64,000 nucleotides of DNA from NCBI GenBank assembly GCA_004102645.1, contig CP034928.1, positions 434,001-498,000 on the forward strand. Direction: 5' to 3'. This stretch comes from Candidatus Bipolaricaulis sibiricus. GTDB taxonomy: Bacteria > Bipolaricaulota > Bipolaricaulia > Bipolaricaulales > Bipolaricaulaceae. This document shows, in pieces, positions 8,559 through 17,343 of this stretch. Within the stretch, counting starts at the first letter, position 1; each line of letters begins with the position of its first letter. Below the pieces are notes generated by a model, which ran no database searches, was not told where the DNA came from, and worked only from the letters and a program-made list of their open reading frames with translations. A program made the position numbers and the translations under genes.

Positions 8559-9258
8559 GGTACTCATGGCGAAGGAGTGGGAAGAGCTGAGCAGGATCAA
8601 AATGGTCCTGTACGGCGCGCTGTTCCTGCCGCTCCTCATGGGAGGCCTGGCGGGGTTCATGGTCTGGCAAGGCCAGGGGCTACCGCCGGAGGCCCAGGCG
8701 GCCCTGTTCAACACAGCGCTGATGTACTTCTTGATCCTCCCGGTGATGATCCCGGTCACGCTGGCGGTGTACTCGATCGTCGGGGAGAAGGAGCAAGGGA
8801 CCCTCGAACCACTCCTCGCTACCCCGCTCACGGACTGGGAGCTTTTCGTGGGCAAGGCGCTGGTCGCCGTGCTGCCGTCGGTCGGGCTGACGTGGGCGGT
8901 GTTCGGGCTGTTTCTCGCAGCGGCTCACGTCATGCTGGGCGGGATTCCAGCAGGTGTGCTCACCCCACCGTGGCTTCTCTCGATCCTCGTCTTGTCGCCC
9001 CTCCTCGCGGTGTTCGGGGTCTTCGTATCCATGCTCGTCTCGTCGCGGACGAGCGACCCCCGCGCGGCGTACCAGTTCTCGGGGCTCGCGGTCGTCCCTA
9101 CCCTCATTCCGCTGATCGTGTACTCCGTCCAACTCACGGCGGTGAACTTCCTCCTCGTGATCCTCGAGGGAGGAATCCTCGTCGTCCTCAACACGGTCCT
9201 CCTCTACCTGGCGGTGCGGCTGTTCCGGCGCGAGGAGATCCTCACCCGGTGGAAGTGA
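8545..9258 (+). CDS. ABC-2 type permease subunit
   Basis: Membrane partner of the preceding ATPase, 237 residues from ATG 8545. Six hydrophobic segments are seen, starting with VLYGALFLPLLMGGLAGFMV, and the pattern YSIVGEKEQGTLEPLLATPL between segments 2 and 3 is a hallmark of ABC-2 and Na+-efflux (NatB-like) permeases. The substrate is unknown. An in-frame ATG at 8515 would deepen the overlap with the ATPase gene and has no better ribosome site. Confidence 0.9.
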   Translation: MGRLRVLMAKEWEELSRIKMVLYGALFLPLLMGGLAGFMVWQGQGLPPEAQAALFNTALMYFLILPVMIPVTLAVYSIVGEKEQGTLEPLLATPLTDWELFVGKALVAVLPSVGLTWAVFGLFLAAAHVMLGGIPAGVLTPPWLLSILVLSPLLAVFGVFVSMLVSSRTSDPRAAYQFSGLAVVPTLIPLIVYSVQLTAVNFLLVILEGGILVVLNTVLLYLAVRLFRREEILTRWK

Positions 9259-10622
9259 GACCGCCCCTCTGTCCGCCGGATTGGGTCCGGGATGCTGTCT
9301 TCTACCAGATCTTCCCCGACCGATTTCGGAATGGGGATCCGGCCTGTGATCCCCCGGGGGCGCAGGCGTGGGGGGACCCGCCCACCCACCACTCGTTCTT
9401 CGGAGGCGATCTGATCGGTGTTCGCGACGCCCTCCCCTACCTCCGGAGCCTGGGGATCAACGCCCTGTACCTCACGCCGATCTTCACCGGATCGACGAAC
9501 CACAAGTACGATGGCGAGGACTACTTTCGGGTGGACCCTGCCTTTGGCGGTGACGAGGCGTTCCGGTCGCTCCGCTCTGCAGTGCACGAGCAGGGGGTGC
9601 GGGTCGTCCTCGACGGTGTGTTCAACCACTGTGGAGTCGGTCACCCGTTCTTCCGGGACGTCGCGGAGCGGGGAAGGTGCTCGCCCTACTGGAAGTGGTT
9701 CCTGATTCGCGGAGAGCGGCCTCAGGCCATCCCGGAGCCCAACTACGCGTGTTGGGCTGGACACGCGCAGCTTCCGGAGTGGAACCTTGACCATCCCCCG
9801 GTGCGGGATTACCTGCTGGCGGTTGTCCGTCACTGGCTCGCTCAGGGCATCGACGGCTGGCGGCTGGACACGGTGGAGTACCTTCCCCCCGATTTCGTTC
9901 GCGACATCTACCGGGTTGCCAAGAACGCGAACCCGCGGGCGTATGTCCTCGGTGAGACGATGGGGCTGGCCACCTCGTGGTTCCGCCACCGCGCTCTGGA
10001 TGGCGTGATGCACTACAAGCTTCGGGAAGGCCTGGTCAGGTTTCTCGCTGAAGAGACGTGGGATGCCCCTCGGTTCGCCCTGTACGCCCGCGGCCTCTGG
10101 GCGAGCTACCCCCGCGAGGCGAACTACGCCTGCTACACGCTGCTGGGGAGCCATGATGTCCCGCGTTTCCTTACCCTTTGTGGCGGCGACGCGCGGCGGG
10201 TGGCTCTGGGGGCAGCGTTCCTGTTCGCCTACCCTGGTGCTCCCGCCATCTACTACGGGGATGAAATCGGGCTCGAGGGGGGGGAGGACCCCGACTGCCG
10301 GCGGACCTTCCCGTGGGACGAACGAGTCTGGAACCACCGCCTCCAGGAGACGTTCCGCACACTGGCCCGGCTGCGAGGGCAGGAGCCGGCCCTCCGACAG
10401 GGCGACGTGCGGTGGCACTACGCAGAACGGAGAGCTCTGGCCTTCTTGCGCGGACTCCCGGAGGTCGAGATCCTGTTCGCTCTCAACGCCGGCAATGAGG
10501 ATTCCGCCGTGCCCGTTCCCCCAGGAGGCCGCTGGGCGGACCCTCTCACGGGGGAACGCCTGTCGGGACGTCTTCCGCTGGCGCCGCTCGGATTTCGTTA
10601 CCTGAAACGACGCTGCAGGTAG
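9249..10622 (+). CDS. GH13 alpha-glucan hydrolase (neopullulanase / cyclomaltodextrinase-like)
   Basis: Hydrolyses alpha-1,4 (possibly alpha-1,6) glucosidic bonds in maltodextrins. The 457-residue product begins PPDWVRDAVFYQIFPDRF, typical of cytoplasmic maltodextrin hydrolases; no signal peptide is seen. The four GH13 regions are present: DGVFNHCG near 122, WRLDTVE with the nucleophile Asp near 206, VLGETMG with the acid Glu near 235, and LLGSHDVPR with the third Asp near 302. The start is a GTG inside the permease stop region (9249; GTG 9255 is equally possible), so translation is probably coupled. It converges on malG with no intervening base. It fits as the intracellular step after Mal uptake. 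Confidence 0.9.
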   Translation: MEVRPPLCPPDWVRDAVFYQIFPDRFRNGDPACDPPGAQAWGDPPTHHSFFGGDLIGVRDALPYLRSLGINALYLTPIFTGSTNHKYDGEDYFRVDPAFGGDEAFRSLRSAVHEQGVRVVLDGVFNHCGVGHPFFRDVAERGRCSPYWKWFLIRGERPQAIPEPNYACWAGHAQLPEWNLDHPPVRDYLLAVVRHWLAQGIDGWRLDTVEYLPPDFVRDIYRVAKNANPRAYVLGETMGLATSWFRHRALDGVMHYKLREGLVRFLAEETWDAPRFALYARGLWASYPREANYACYTLLGSHDVPRFLTLCGGDARRVALGAAFLFAYPGAPAIYYGDEIGLEGGEDPDCRRTFPWDERVWNHRLQETFRTLARLRGQEPALRQGDVRWHYAERRALAFLRGLPEVEILFALNAGNEDSAVPVPPGGRWADPLTGERLSGRLPLAPLGFRYLKRRCR

Positions 10623-11480
10623 CTACTCCTTCACCGCGCCGCCGGTGAGCCCGGAGATGATGAGCTTCTGGAGCGGAAGGAAGATCGCGAGGATGAGGAG
10701 CGCACCCAGGATCGCCGCCGCCGAGAACGCGCCCCACCGGCGGTCGTAGGCCTGCTGGATGAAGAACCGCAGCCCCACAGACAAGGTGTACATGTCTGTC
10801 CCCTTGAGAAGGATGCTCGCGAGGACGTACTCCGAGTAGGTGGTGATGAACTGGATGATGAGCACCACGGCGAGGATCGGTCGGGCGAGCGGGAGCACGA
10901 TCCGCAGGAACGCCTGGAACGGTGTCGCCCCGTCCACGAGCGCCGATTCCTCCACGGACCGAGGGATCGTGTCGAAGTAGCCCTTCATGAACCAGGTGTT
11001 GAACCCCATCGCCCCCCCGAGATAGACCATGATCAACCCGGGGTGGGTGTTGTACCCAAGCCAGGGGATGAACTCCTTGATCTTAATGAGCAGGAGGTAG
11101 ATCGCGACCATCGCCAGCATCTGGGGGAACATCTGAACGAGGAGTAGCCCAAGAAGCCCCGCCCGCCGGCCGCGGAACCGGAACCGCGAGAACGCGTACG
11201 CCCCAAGCGCGCACAGGAACACCGTGATCAGCGACGTGATTCCCGAAACCTGGAGTGTGTTCAAGATCCACCGCGGGAACGGGACGGTGGGGTCGGTGAA
11301 CAGCCGACGGTAGTGCTCAAGGGTGGGATTGGCCGGGAACAGCCGTTGTTCGAGAAGGTTGTTCGTCGGGTTGAACGATGCGGACAGGATCCACAGGACG
11401 GGGAACAGGGCGTACAGGAGCGCCAGCCCGATCAGGCTGTAGCGGATGACGAGGCCCACGACGCTCGGTCGGCTATACAC
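10623..11480 (-). CDS. malG: Maltodextrin ABC importer permease MalG
   Basis: Inner-membrane permease subunit, 285 residues, with six transmembrane segments. The EAA loop that contacts the ATPase is ESALVDGATPFQAFLRIVLP. Length and the sequences LWILSASFNPTNNLL and SVGLRFFIQQAYD match MalG rather than general sugar permeases. It is the last gene of malE-malF-malG and overlaps malF by 8 bp. Its stop abuts the stop of the GH13 gene directly. No ATPase (MalK/MsmX) gene lies in this cluster. Confidence 0.93.
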   Translation of the reverse strand: MYSRPSVVGLVIRYSLIGLALLYALFPVLWILSASFNPTNNLLEQRLFPANPTLEHYRRLFTDPTVPFPRWILNTLQVSGITSLITVFLCALGAYAFSRFRFRGRRAGLLGLLLVQMFPQMLAMVAIYLLLIKIKEFIPWLGYNTHPGLIMVYLGGAMGFNTWFMKGYFDTIPRSVEESALVDGATPFQAFLRIVLPLARPILAVVLIIQFITTYSEYVLASILLKGTDMYTLSVGLRFFIQQAYDRRWGAFSAAAILGALLILAIFLPLQKLIISGLTGGAVKE

Positions 11481-13023
11481 CGCGGCTCACATCCTCCAGC
11501 GCTCGGGTGAACCGGAAGTTCACCGCGCTGATCGTGGCGATGATGACGAAGATGATGATCGAAACGGCCGATGCAAGGCCGAGTTGGTTCCCGCGGTCGC
11601 CCTCGAACGCCAAGCGGTAGGTCCAGGAAATGAGGATGTCCGTCGCCCCGGCCGGCGTCGCCGCGCCGAGCACAGCCGGCCGACCGGCCGTGACGAGCCA
11701 GATGATCGTGAAGTTGTTGAACGTGAACGCGAACGATCCGATGAGAAGCGGGGCAACGCTCACCCAGAGCAAGGGCATGGTGATCGTCCAGAACCTCTGC
11801 CAACCCGTTGCCCCATCCACCCGCGCCGCTTCGTACATCTCCTTGGGGATGCTCTGGAGGGCACCCAGCGAGACGATCATCATGTACGGATAGGTGAGCC
11901 AGACGTTGATGAAGATGAGGGCTGTGCGCGCCCAGAACGGGTCCTGCAGCCAGCGCACCTTCGTGCCGAACAGCTCGCCGATGATTCGGTTGATCACCCC
12001 GAGGTCGGTGTTGAACAGCCCGGCCCACACGAGTGCGGAGATGAACGCCGGCATCGCGTACGGGATGATGAGAAGCGACCGGTAGAAGAACCGGCCACGA
12101 ACGTAGGGGTCGTTGAGGAGGTACGCGAGCACCAGCCCGAGCCAGAAACTGAAGAACACCGTGAGGAACGACCACGCCACCGTCCAGCCGAACACCCGGG
12201 TGAAGTCGGCGCGGATGCCCGGGTTCCTCAGCACATCGAGGTAGTTTCTGAACCCGACGTAGATCTGGAACCCTGGCTCGATCCGCACACCGTCGGGCGA
12301 GGTGAAGTACCCCTCACGAGCCGTGTACACGATCCCCGTCTCGAGGTCACGTATCGCGTCAACGTCCCGCAGGTACTCGTACTTTCGGAGGTATGTTCCG
12401 AACTCGCGGACTGTGGCCAGGCGAACGTGGACCCCCTCCAACATGAGGTCCAACCGCTCGAGCGCGGGCAACGACTGGTAGATCTGGGCCAACGAGAGAC
12501 GTGTGAAGTCGTCGAACGCGACGACCGTCCCGTCTGCTCCCTGGACGAAGCGGGGGTCGGCGAGGTCTACCGGGAGCAGTGCGCTCCTCTCTGACAGGTA
12601 GGACCGTCCATCGTCGGCGAGGAGGATCACCCGGAGCTCACCTTGAGGGTTCCGAAATGCCCAATAGGAGAACGTTGCGTGGTCTGGCGGGAGGTAGTAG
12701 CGGTTCTCTAGCTGGGTGATGACTTGGTTCTTGGTGAGGAGGTTTCCCGTCTGGAGGTTGGTGAGGGACACGTTGATCGTGTACCCGATCGGATACACCA
12801 CCATCGCGAACAGGAACACAAGGCCCGGCAGGAGGAATCGCAGGGGGTACGCCCGCCGCGACAGGACCACGAAGTTGAGGAGGAGCGCTCCGGCGGCGAG
12901 GACGGCGAGCAGAAGATGGTCCCCGCGCAAGAGGAGCGAGACAGCGGCCCAGACGGCCACCGCATCCAATAGGGCGAGGATCCCGAGTTTGACCGCGTGT
13001 GCAACGAGCCCCCGCCCAGCCAT
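11473..13023 (-). CDS. malF: Maltodextrin ABC importer permease MalF
   Basis: Partner permease of MalG, 516 residues, almost the length of E. coli MalF. Three N-terminal hydrophobic segments are followed by a large extracytoplasmic loop at about residues 100-270 (the P2 region that contacts the binding protein) and then five membrane segments. The EAA loop is YEAARVDGATGWQRFWTITMP. ATG 13023 has no purine-rich ribosome site because it directly follows the T tract of the intercistronic hairpin. Either translation is weak or the true start lies a little downstream. Confidence 0.92.
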   Translation of the reverse strand: MAGRGLVAHAVKLGILALLDAVAVWAAVSLLLRGDHLLLAVLAAGALLLNFVVLSRRAYPLRFLLPGLVFLFAMVVYPIGYTINVSLTNLQTGNLLTKNQVITQLENRYYLPPDHATFSYWAFRNPQGELRVILLADDGRSYLSERSALLPVDLADPRFVQGADGTVVAFDDFTRLSLAQIYQSLPALERLDLMLEGVHVRLATVREFGTYLRKYEYLRDVDAIRDLETGIVYTAREGYFTSPDGVRIEPGFQIYVGFRNYLDVLRNPGIRADFTRVFGWTVAWSFLTVFFSFWLGLVLAYLLNDPYVRGRFFYRSLLIIPYAMPAFISALVWAGLFNTDLGVINRIIGELFGTKVRWLQDPFWARTALIFINVWLTYPYMMIVSLGALQSIPKEMYEAARVDGATGWQRFWTITMPLLWVSVAPLLIGSFAFTFNNFTIIWLVTAGRPAVLGAATPAGATDILISWTYRLAFEGDRGNQLGLASAVSIIIFVIIATISAVNFRFTRALEDVSRGV

Positions 13024-13058
13024 AAAAGAGGACAGGGGGCAGCCCTAGGGCTGCCCCC
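13024..13058 (-). terminator. Attenuator hairpin between malE and malF
   Basis: An 11-bp perfect stem, GGGGGCAGCCC (13035-13045) with GGGCTGCCCCC (13048-13058), is followed on the minus strand by TGTCCTCTTTT directly before the malF ATG. It has the form of an intrinsic terminator. Partial readthrough would give more MalE than MalFG, a common need of binding-protein importers. Confidence 0.7.
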
Positions 13059-13070
13059 TCGCGGTGTAGG

Positions 13071-14273
13071 CTACGGGCACTTCAGGGCGGCCTTGATCTT
13101 CTGAACCGCTTCCTGCAATGCCTGTTCAGGCGTTGCCTGACCGTTGGCGATTAGGCTCTGGGCATCGGCCCACGCGCCCCACACCGACGCCATCTCCGGG
13201 ATGTTGGGCATCGGGATGCCGTTCTGCCCCTGGAGACCGAACGCAGCGATGTCGGGATCGCTCTTCACAAGCTCGAACGTTGGTAGGTGGGCCGGCGGCC
13301 GCGGGTTCCGGTGGTACAGCGCAAGCATCGTGTCCTTGGTCGCGATGTAGTTGAGGAGGAAATCAAACGCGAGGACCTTGTTCCGGCTGAACGAGCTCAC
13401 CATGAACCCCTGAACGCCGATAAACGGCTTCGGAACGCCATAGGAACCATCGGCACACTGAATCGACGGGATCATCGCGATACCGTAGTCGATCCCTGCG
13501 GCCTTGGTATCGGCAACGAGCCATGGGCCGGAGATGACCATTGCTGCGTTTCCGCCGAAGAACAGCGCCCGCATCGTGTCCCACGAGACGCCTGCGGGAA
13601 GGAGGCCCTCGTCGATCATGTCTGCGAACAGCTGCGCTCCGCGGAGGGCCCCCTCGTTGGCGAGGCCCACATCACATGGGTTGAGAGCACCGTTGGCATC
13701 CGTCCCGAAGATGTATCCGCCACACGCCGAGAGCATAGGGAACCAGTGATAGGGGTCTGGACCATTCTGGAAGACGATCGCGTACATCGGCTTCGTTGGA
13801 TCCGTGATCTGGCGCGCGAACGCGAGGAGCTCATCCCACGTCTTCGGCATCTCCGGCACAAGCTTCTTGTTGTAGATGATGGCGATGTTCTCTGCCCCCT
13901 GCGGGACACCGTAGTTCTTCCCGCCATAGGAGAACGCCTGTATTGATGACACGCTGAACTCGGCGAGCTTCGGCCCGAAGCTCACGGGTTCCAGCAGCCC
14001 GTTCGCAGCCAGCTCACCCACCCAATCGTGCGCGCCGACGATGATGTCCGGCCCTTGGCCCGTTGGAGCAGCAGTGATGAACTGGCCCCGGATCTGATCG
14101 AACGCGATCTCCACAACCTCTATCTCGACGCCGGTGATCGCCTTGTACTCGACAGCTAGGTCTCGCAGCACCGGGGTTCGCGTGTCATCGGCCCAGATCA
14201 CCAGTTTTGGAACCTGGGCGAACGCCACCGTACCCAGGACCAGCGCCAACGCAAACGTGAGAACTCTCTTCAT
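13071..14273 (-). CDS. malE: Maltodextrin-binding protein MalE
   Basis: Extracytoplasmic substrate-binding protein, 400 residues. The signal peptide is MKRVLTFALALVLGTVAFA with cleavage near AFA-Q. The mature part opens KLVIWADDTRTPVLRDLA and contains GPDIIVGAHDWVGELAANGLL, both typical of the MalE family. Start 14273 is set by AAGGAGGT directly upstream; the longer reading from 14354 is not needed. It lies 84 bp after the GH57 gene with no hairpin between them, so the secreted glucanase and its uptake system may be co-transcribed. Confidence 0.93.
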   Translation of the reverse strand: MKRVLTFALALVLGTVAFAQVPKLVIWADDTRTPVLRDLAVEYKAITGVEIEVVEIAFDQIRGQFITAAPTGQGPDIIVGAHDWVGELAANGLLEPVSFGPKLAEFSVSSIQAFSYGGKNYGVPQGAENIAIIYNKKLVPEMPKTWDELLAFARQITDPTKPMYAIVFQNGPDPYHWFPMLSACGGYIFGTDANGALNPCDVGLANEGALRGAQLFADMIDEGLLPAGVSWDTMRALFFGGNAAMVISGPWLVADTKAAGIDYGIAMIPSIQCADGSYGVPKPFIGVQGFMVSSFSRNKVLAFDFLLNYIATKDTMLALYHRNPRPPAHLPTFELVKSDPDIAAFGLQGQNGIPMPNIPEMASVWGAWADAQSLIANGQATPEQALQEAVQKIKAALKCP

Positions 14274-14357
14274 CCTAACCTCCTTCACACTGTCTCTCGC
14301 CCACCGTTCCGTGTGTTCTGTTGCTGTTTTCTTTCTCGTGTGCGTCGCTCTCACCTC

Positions 14358-17246
14358 CTAGAACCGAACCTCAACCGGTAGAAGCACCGTGTAGCGTTGC
14401 TCCGCCCGATCATACCCCGCCAGGACCTCCTCTTGGGAGACCCCCGCCGGTGCCAGGTAGTCGTAGACCTGCGGGGCCCACAGTGGGTCTGGGCAACCGC
14501 CGCCCGTCCACTCGCCGGGGCTGCCCCCGATCGGGCGGAGGTGGTTCGGACCGTATCCGTCCTGCGAGCCCACGAGCACGTAGTGCCAACCCCGTACCTC
14601 GGGAAGGAGCGTCTTGGGGATCGTGACGATGACCCGCCCCCGTCTGGGGTCGCTCGCGACCTCAACGAGGAATGGGCCCTCGCCGCTTGCCGTCCACAGG
14701 TGCCGCCCGTACGCCGGCCACCCCGCTACCTTCAGGAAGTAGTCCCACGGATGGTCCGGGCTGAACGCGACCTGGGCCGCCTTGCCCTCCTCATGAGCAT
14801 CGATCCTCCCACCTGGTGCGATGTCGAAGTACACGAACAAGATGGGGTGGGAGAACCCGTGGGGCCCATTCCAGGGGTTGGGCAGGGTCGGGAAGTCGAA
14901 CGCGAGCTGCCACCGGTCGTCCGCGTCGTACACCGCGTAGCGGACGAGGTCGAACAGCCCCCTCTCCGCGAACACGCTGTTCAGCGGGTACACGTATGTC
15001 CCCGGTCCGTGGTCATCCTCCGCGGGGTCGTCCATCGCCCACACCTCCACCCCCTGGAGGAGGGTCGGGATCCGCGCCCACAGGGGTCGCTCCGGGGCCT
15101 GCCCGAGAAGAGCGCCCTTCCGCTCCAAGGCCACCGCGAGCACCAGGCTTCCACCGGGTTCCACACCCAGCTCCTCGAACGGGATCCCGAACTCGACGAC
15201 GTTGCCGACAGACGCCGCGCGCTGGGTGAGGGTTCGAATCGGGGAGGCGAGGCGCCACCCGCCCCGGCCGTCGGCCGCGTAGCGGAACACGTACCCCGAG
15301 CCGTCTGCGTTGACCTTGGCCAGATCAAGCTCTACTGCCGATACAAGGGCGAACCCAAGGGGAACCTCGCTGTGGCGGGCGGCAACGTTCGCTCGCTCCC
15401 CCGGCTTGCCGGTTGCGTAGAGGACGAGCTTTGTGTCTGTTCCGATCAGATCGCGAGCCGGACCGTCAAGGTCCACCCGCACGAACAGCGCTCCTTCCCC
15501 GTAGGCCACAGCCAGCTGCTCGACCGCTCCCGTCCCCGGGGTGACAGCCGCCTCGGCCCACTCAGCCGGTTCCGTGACCTGCCCATCGAGCAGGGGTTTC
15601 GCCTCACCCAGGTTGGCACGAAGGGGCACCCGGAGACGCAACGACAGAACCCCGGGAATGTCCCGATCGGCATACCCCGCAGCCCGATAGGCGGCCACAA
15701 GGTGCGTCTTGAACAACCAGTCAAAGAGGTCATCGGTTCCCGAATCCTGGTCATCGCCGTACCACCAGAACCAGTCCGAACCTTCGGCAGCGTAGAGTGC
15801 GCGGAGGGCTTCAGGGTGCGGGTCCTTGGCGAACACGGCCTTCCGGGCTGCCGCCAGCCGCTCCCACGCCTCGTCTTCCTCCGGTTCCCCGCTCCAGGTG
15901 GAGAGATCCCCGGCCCACGACCCTACGGGGATCGCCGTCAACTCCCGTTCGGGGGGGTGACAGGCCAGGAAGCCCTGCGGCGTCACCGTGTTGACCCAGT
16001 CCGCCTGGAGGAGCTCTCCATATAGGGCGCGGAGGAACTCCCGGCCGTTGTCGGGGTAGCCCGCCATGAACATCCAGTTCTCCCCGTCGACGGCCACCAC
16101 CACCACGTGCCTCTCCGGGTGGTCCAGCTCGTCCCAGTAGCGCCGTAGTTCGGACATGAAGTCGCCAACGGCTTCGGCGGTGGGCTTGTTCCCGTAGGCG
16201 AAGCCGATCTTATCCGACAGGTTGTGGTCGCGGAAGAAGAGGACGATGTTCCCGAACCGCCACGGTTGGGTGAGCTCGGCGCGGGTCGGCGTTCGACCAA
16301 GGGACGCGCCCAGCGTCCACTCGTCGGCCACCGTCCACGCAAACCCCGCCTCGGCCAGGAGTTCGATCGCTCGGTCCGAGACTGCCTGTTCGGGAGGCCA
16401 AACCCCGACGGCGGGGGCTCCGAACAGCGCCCGATGCTGATCCTGCGCGAGTTCGAGCTGGCCTAGAATATCCTCGTCCCACCCCCGCTCGGCGAGCAAG
16501 GGGAGGATCGGGTGGTAGAACGGGCTCGTGATGAGCTCGGTCCCCAGCTCCGCCGCCGCGCGGTACGCACCCACGACGCGGGTCAGGACCTCGTGCTGGG
16601 CGCGGACGACACGAGCGAGGTCCGCCTCCGTCCATCCGCTCTGCCCCCGCAGGGAGAGCAAGCCAAGCTCGTCGTGGAGCTCGGGGGAGATCTGCCACAG
16701 GAGGAACAGCCCCGCGGCATCGAGGAGCTCCGCGTCCGTGAGGGGGCGGCTGGCCCGGAGGACGTTGAGCTGAGCGTAGTAGGGATCGTAGTATGCCCCG
16801 CCGGGGCGCAGCATGTAGGGGTTGAGCCAGAAGAACTGCTCTTGCATCGCGGCCCGGACCTCAGGAGACAGGGTCGCCGGCTCGTGGATGAGCGTCCACG
16901 TCCACCGCAGGTGGTTGTCCACCGCGCCGATGAGCTCGTACAGCCCCCCGCGGGCCCGCTCCTCGTCCGTGATCTCGACGTAATCGAGGAGCTGCCAGAG
17001 GAGGCTTGGCTGGAGGTTGTAGGTCACGGCAACACCGGGGAACTCGGCGAGGATGAGGGGCGAGTCGATGTACTCCTGAACCCCGTGCACACGGACCCAC
17101 GGGAGCTCGTACTCCCCCGTAAGGCGATTCCAGTACAAGGGCTGGTGTTGGTGCCACACGATGGCCAGGTTGAGGGGGCCCTTGGACAGAGCGGGCAGGC
17201 CTACCAGAAGGAGGAACAGACCACAAAGCCTCGCGATACGCATCAT
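14358..17246 (-). CDS. Secreted GH57 glycoside hydrolase (amylopullulanase-like)
   Basis: Probable extracellular alpha-glucan hydrolase of 962 residues. It has a signal peptide (MRIARLCGLFLLLVGLPALS), the GH57 motif HQHQPLY at 32-38, the nucleophile Glu in GVWPPEQAVS near 285 and the acid Asp in VVAVDGENWMF near 388. The catalytic barrel and helical part end near residue 560. The remaining 400 residues are beta-rich, with FVYFDIAPGGRIDAHEE, and resemble the glucodextranase C-terminal domain seen after GH57 domains. CGGAGGTGG precedes the paired ATG codons, and a -10-like TAAACT is close by on the minus strand. Its products would feed MalEFG. Confidence 0.9.
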   Translation of the reverse strand: MMRIARLCGLFLLLVGLPALSKGPLNLAIVWHQHQPLYWNRLTGEYELPWVRVHGVQEYIDSPLILAEFPGVAVTYNLQPSLLWQLLDYVEITDEERARGGLYELIGAVDNHLRWTWTLIHEPATLSPEVRAAMQEQFFWLNPYMLRPGGAYYDPYYAQLNVLRASRPLTDAELLDAAGLFLLWQISPELHDELGLLSLRGQSGWTEADLARVVRAQHEVLTRVVGAYRAAAELGTELITSPFYHPILPLLAERGWDEDILGQLELAQDQHRALFGAPAVGVWPPEQAVSDRAIELLAEAGFAWTVADEWTLGASLGRTPTRAELTQPWRFGNIVLFFRDHNLSDKIGFAYGNKPTAEAVGDFMSELRRYWDELDHPERHVVVVAVDGENWMFMAGYPDNGREFLRALYGELLQADWVNTVTPQGFLACHPPERELTAIPVGSWAGDLSTWSGEPEEDEAWERLAAARKAVFAKDPHPEALRALYAAEGSDWFWWYGDDQDSGTDDLFDWLFKTHLVAAYRAAGYADRDIPGVLSLRLRVPLRANLGEAKPLLDGQVTEPAEWAEAAVTPGTGAVEQLAVAYGEGALFVRVDLDGPARDLIGTDTKLVLYATGKPGERANVAARHSEVPLGFALVSAVELDLAKVNADGSGYVFRYAADGRGGWRLASPIRTLTQRAASVGNVVEFGIPFEELGVEPGGSLVLAVALERKGALLGQAPERPLWARIPTLLQGVEVWAMDDPAEDDHGPGTYVYPLNSVFAERGLFDLVRYAVYDADDRWQLAFDFPTLPNPWNGPHGFSHPILFVYFDIAPGGRIDAHEEGKAAQVAFSPDHPWDYFLKVAGWPAYGRHLWTASGEGPFLVEVASDPRRGRVIVTIPKTLLPEVRGWHYVLVGSQDGYGPNHLRPIGGSPGEWTGGGCPDPLWAPQVYDYLAPAGVSQEEVLAGYDRAEQRYTVLLPVEVRF

Positions 17247-17314
17247 CCACCTCCGGGTTCGAGTTTACTCGGAATGGCGTGCTCCGCAGCCTTGGTCCAT
17301 GCCCCCCGGGGAAG

Positions 17315-17343
17315 GGAACTGCCGTCCCCCGCACCGCAGTTCC
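17315..17343 (-). terminator. Hairpin immediately after the nuclease-phosphatase gene
   Basis: GGAACTGC (17315-17322) pairs perfectly with GCAGTTCC (17336-17343) around a 14-nt or slightly shorter loop. It begins at the stop codon of the upstream gene. No U tract follows, so it may stabilise the 3' end or act with Rho. Confidence 0.35.

Noticed and set aside
14397-16025. A 542-codon plus-strand frame opposite the GH57 gene
   Set aside because: No motif or start signal; the minus-strand frame carries all GH57 catalytic motifs and a signal peptide.
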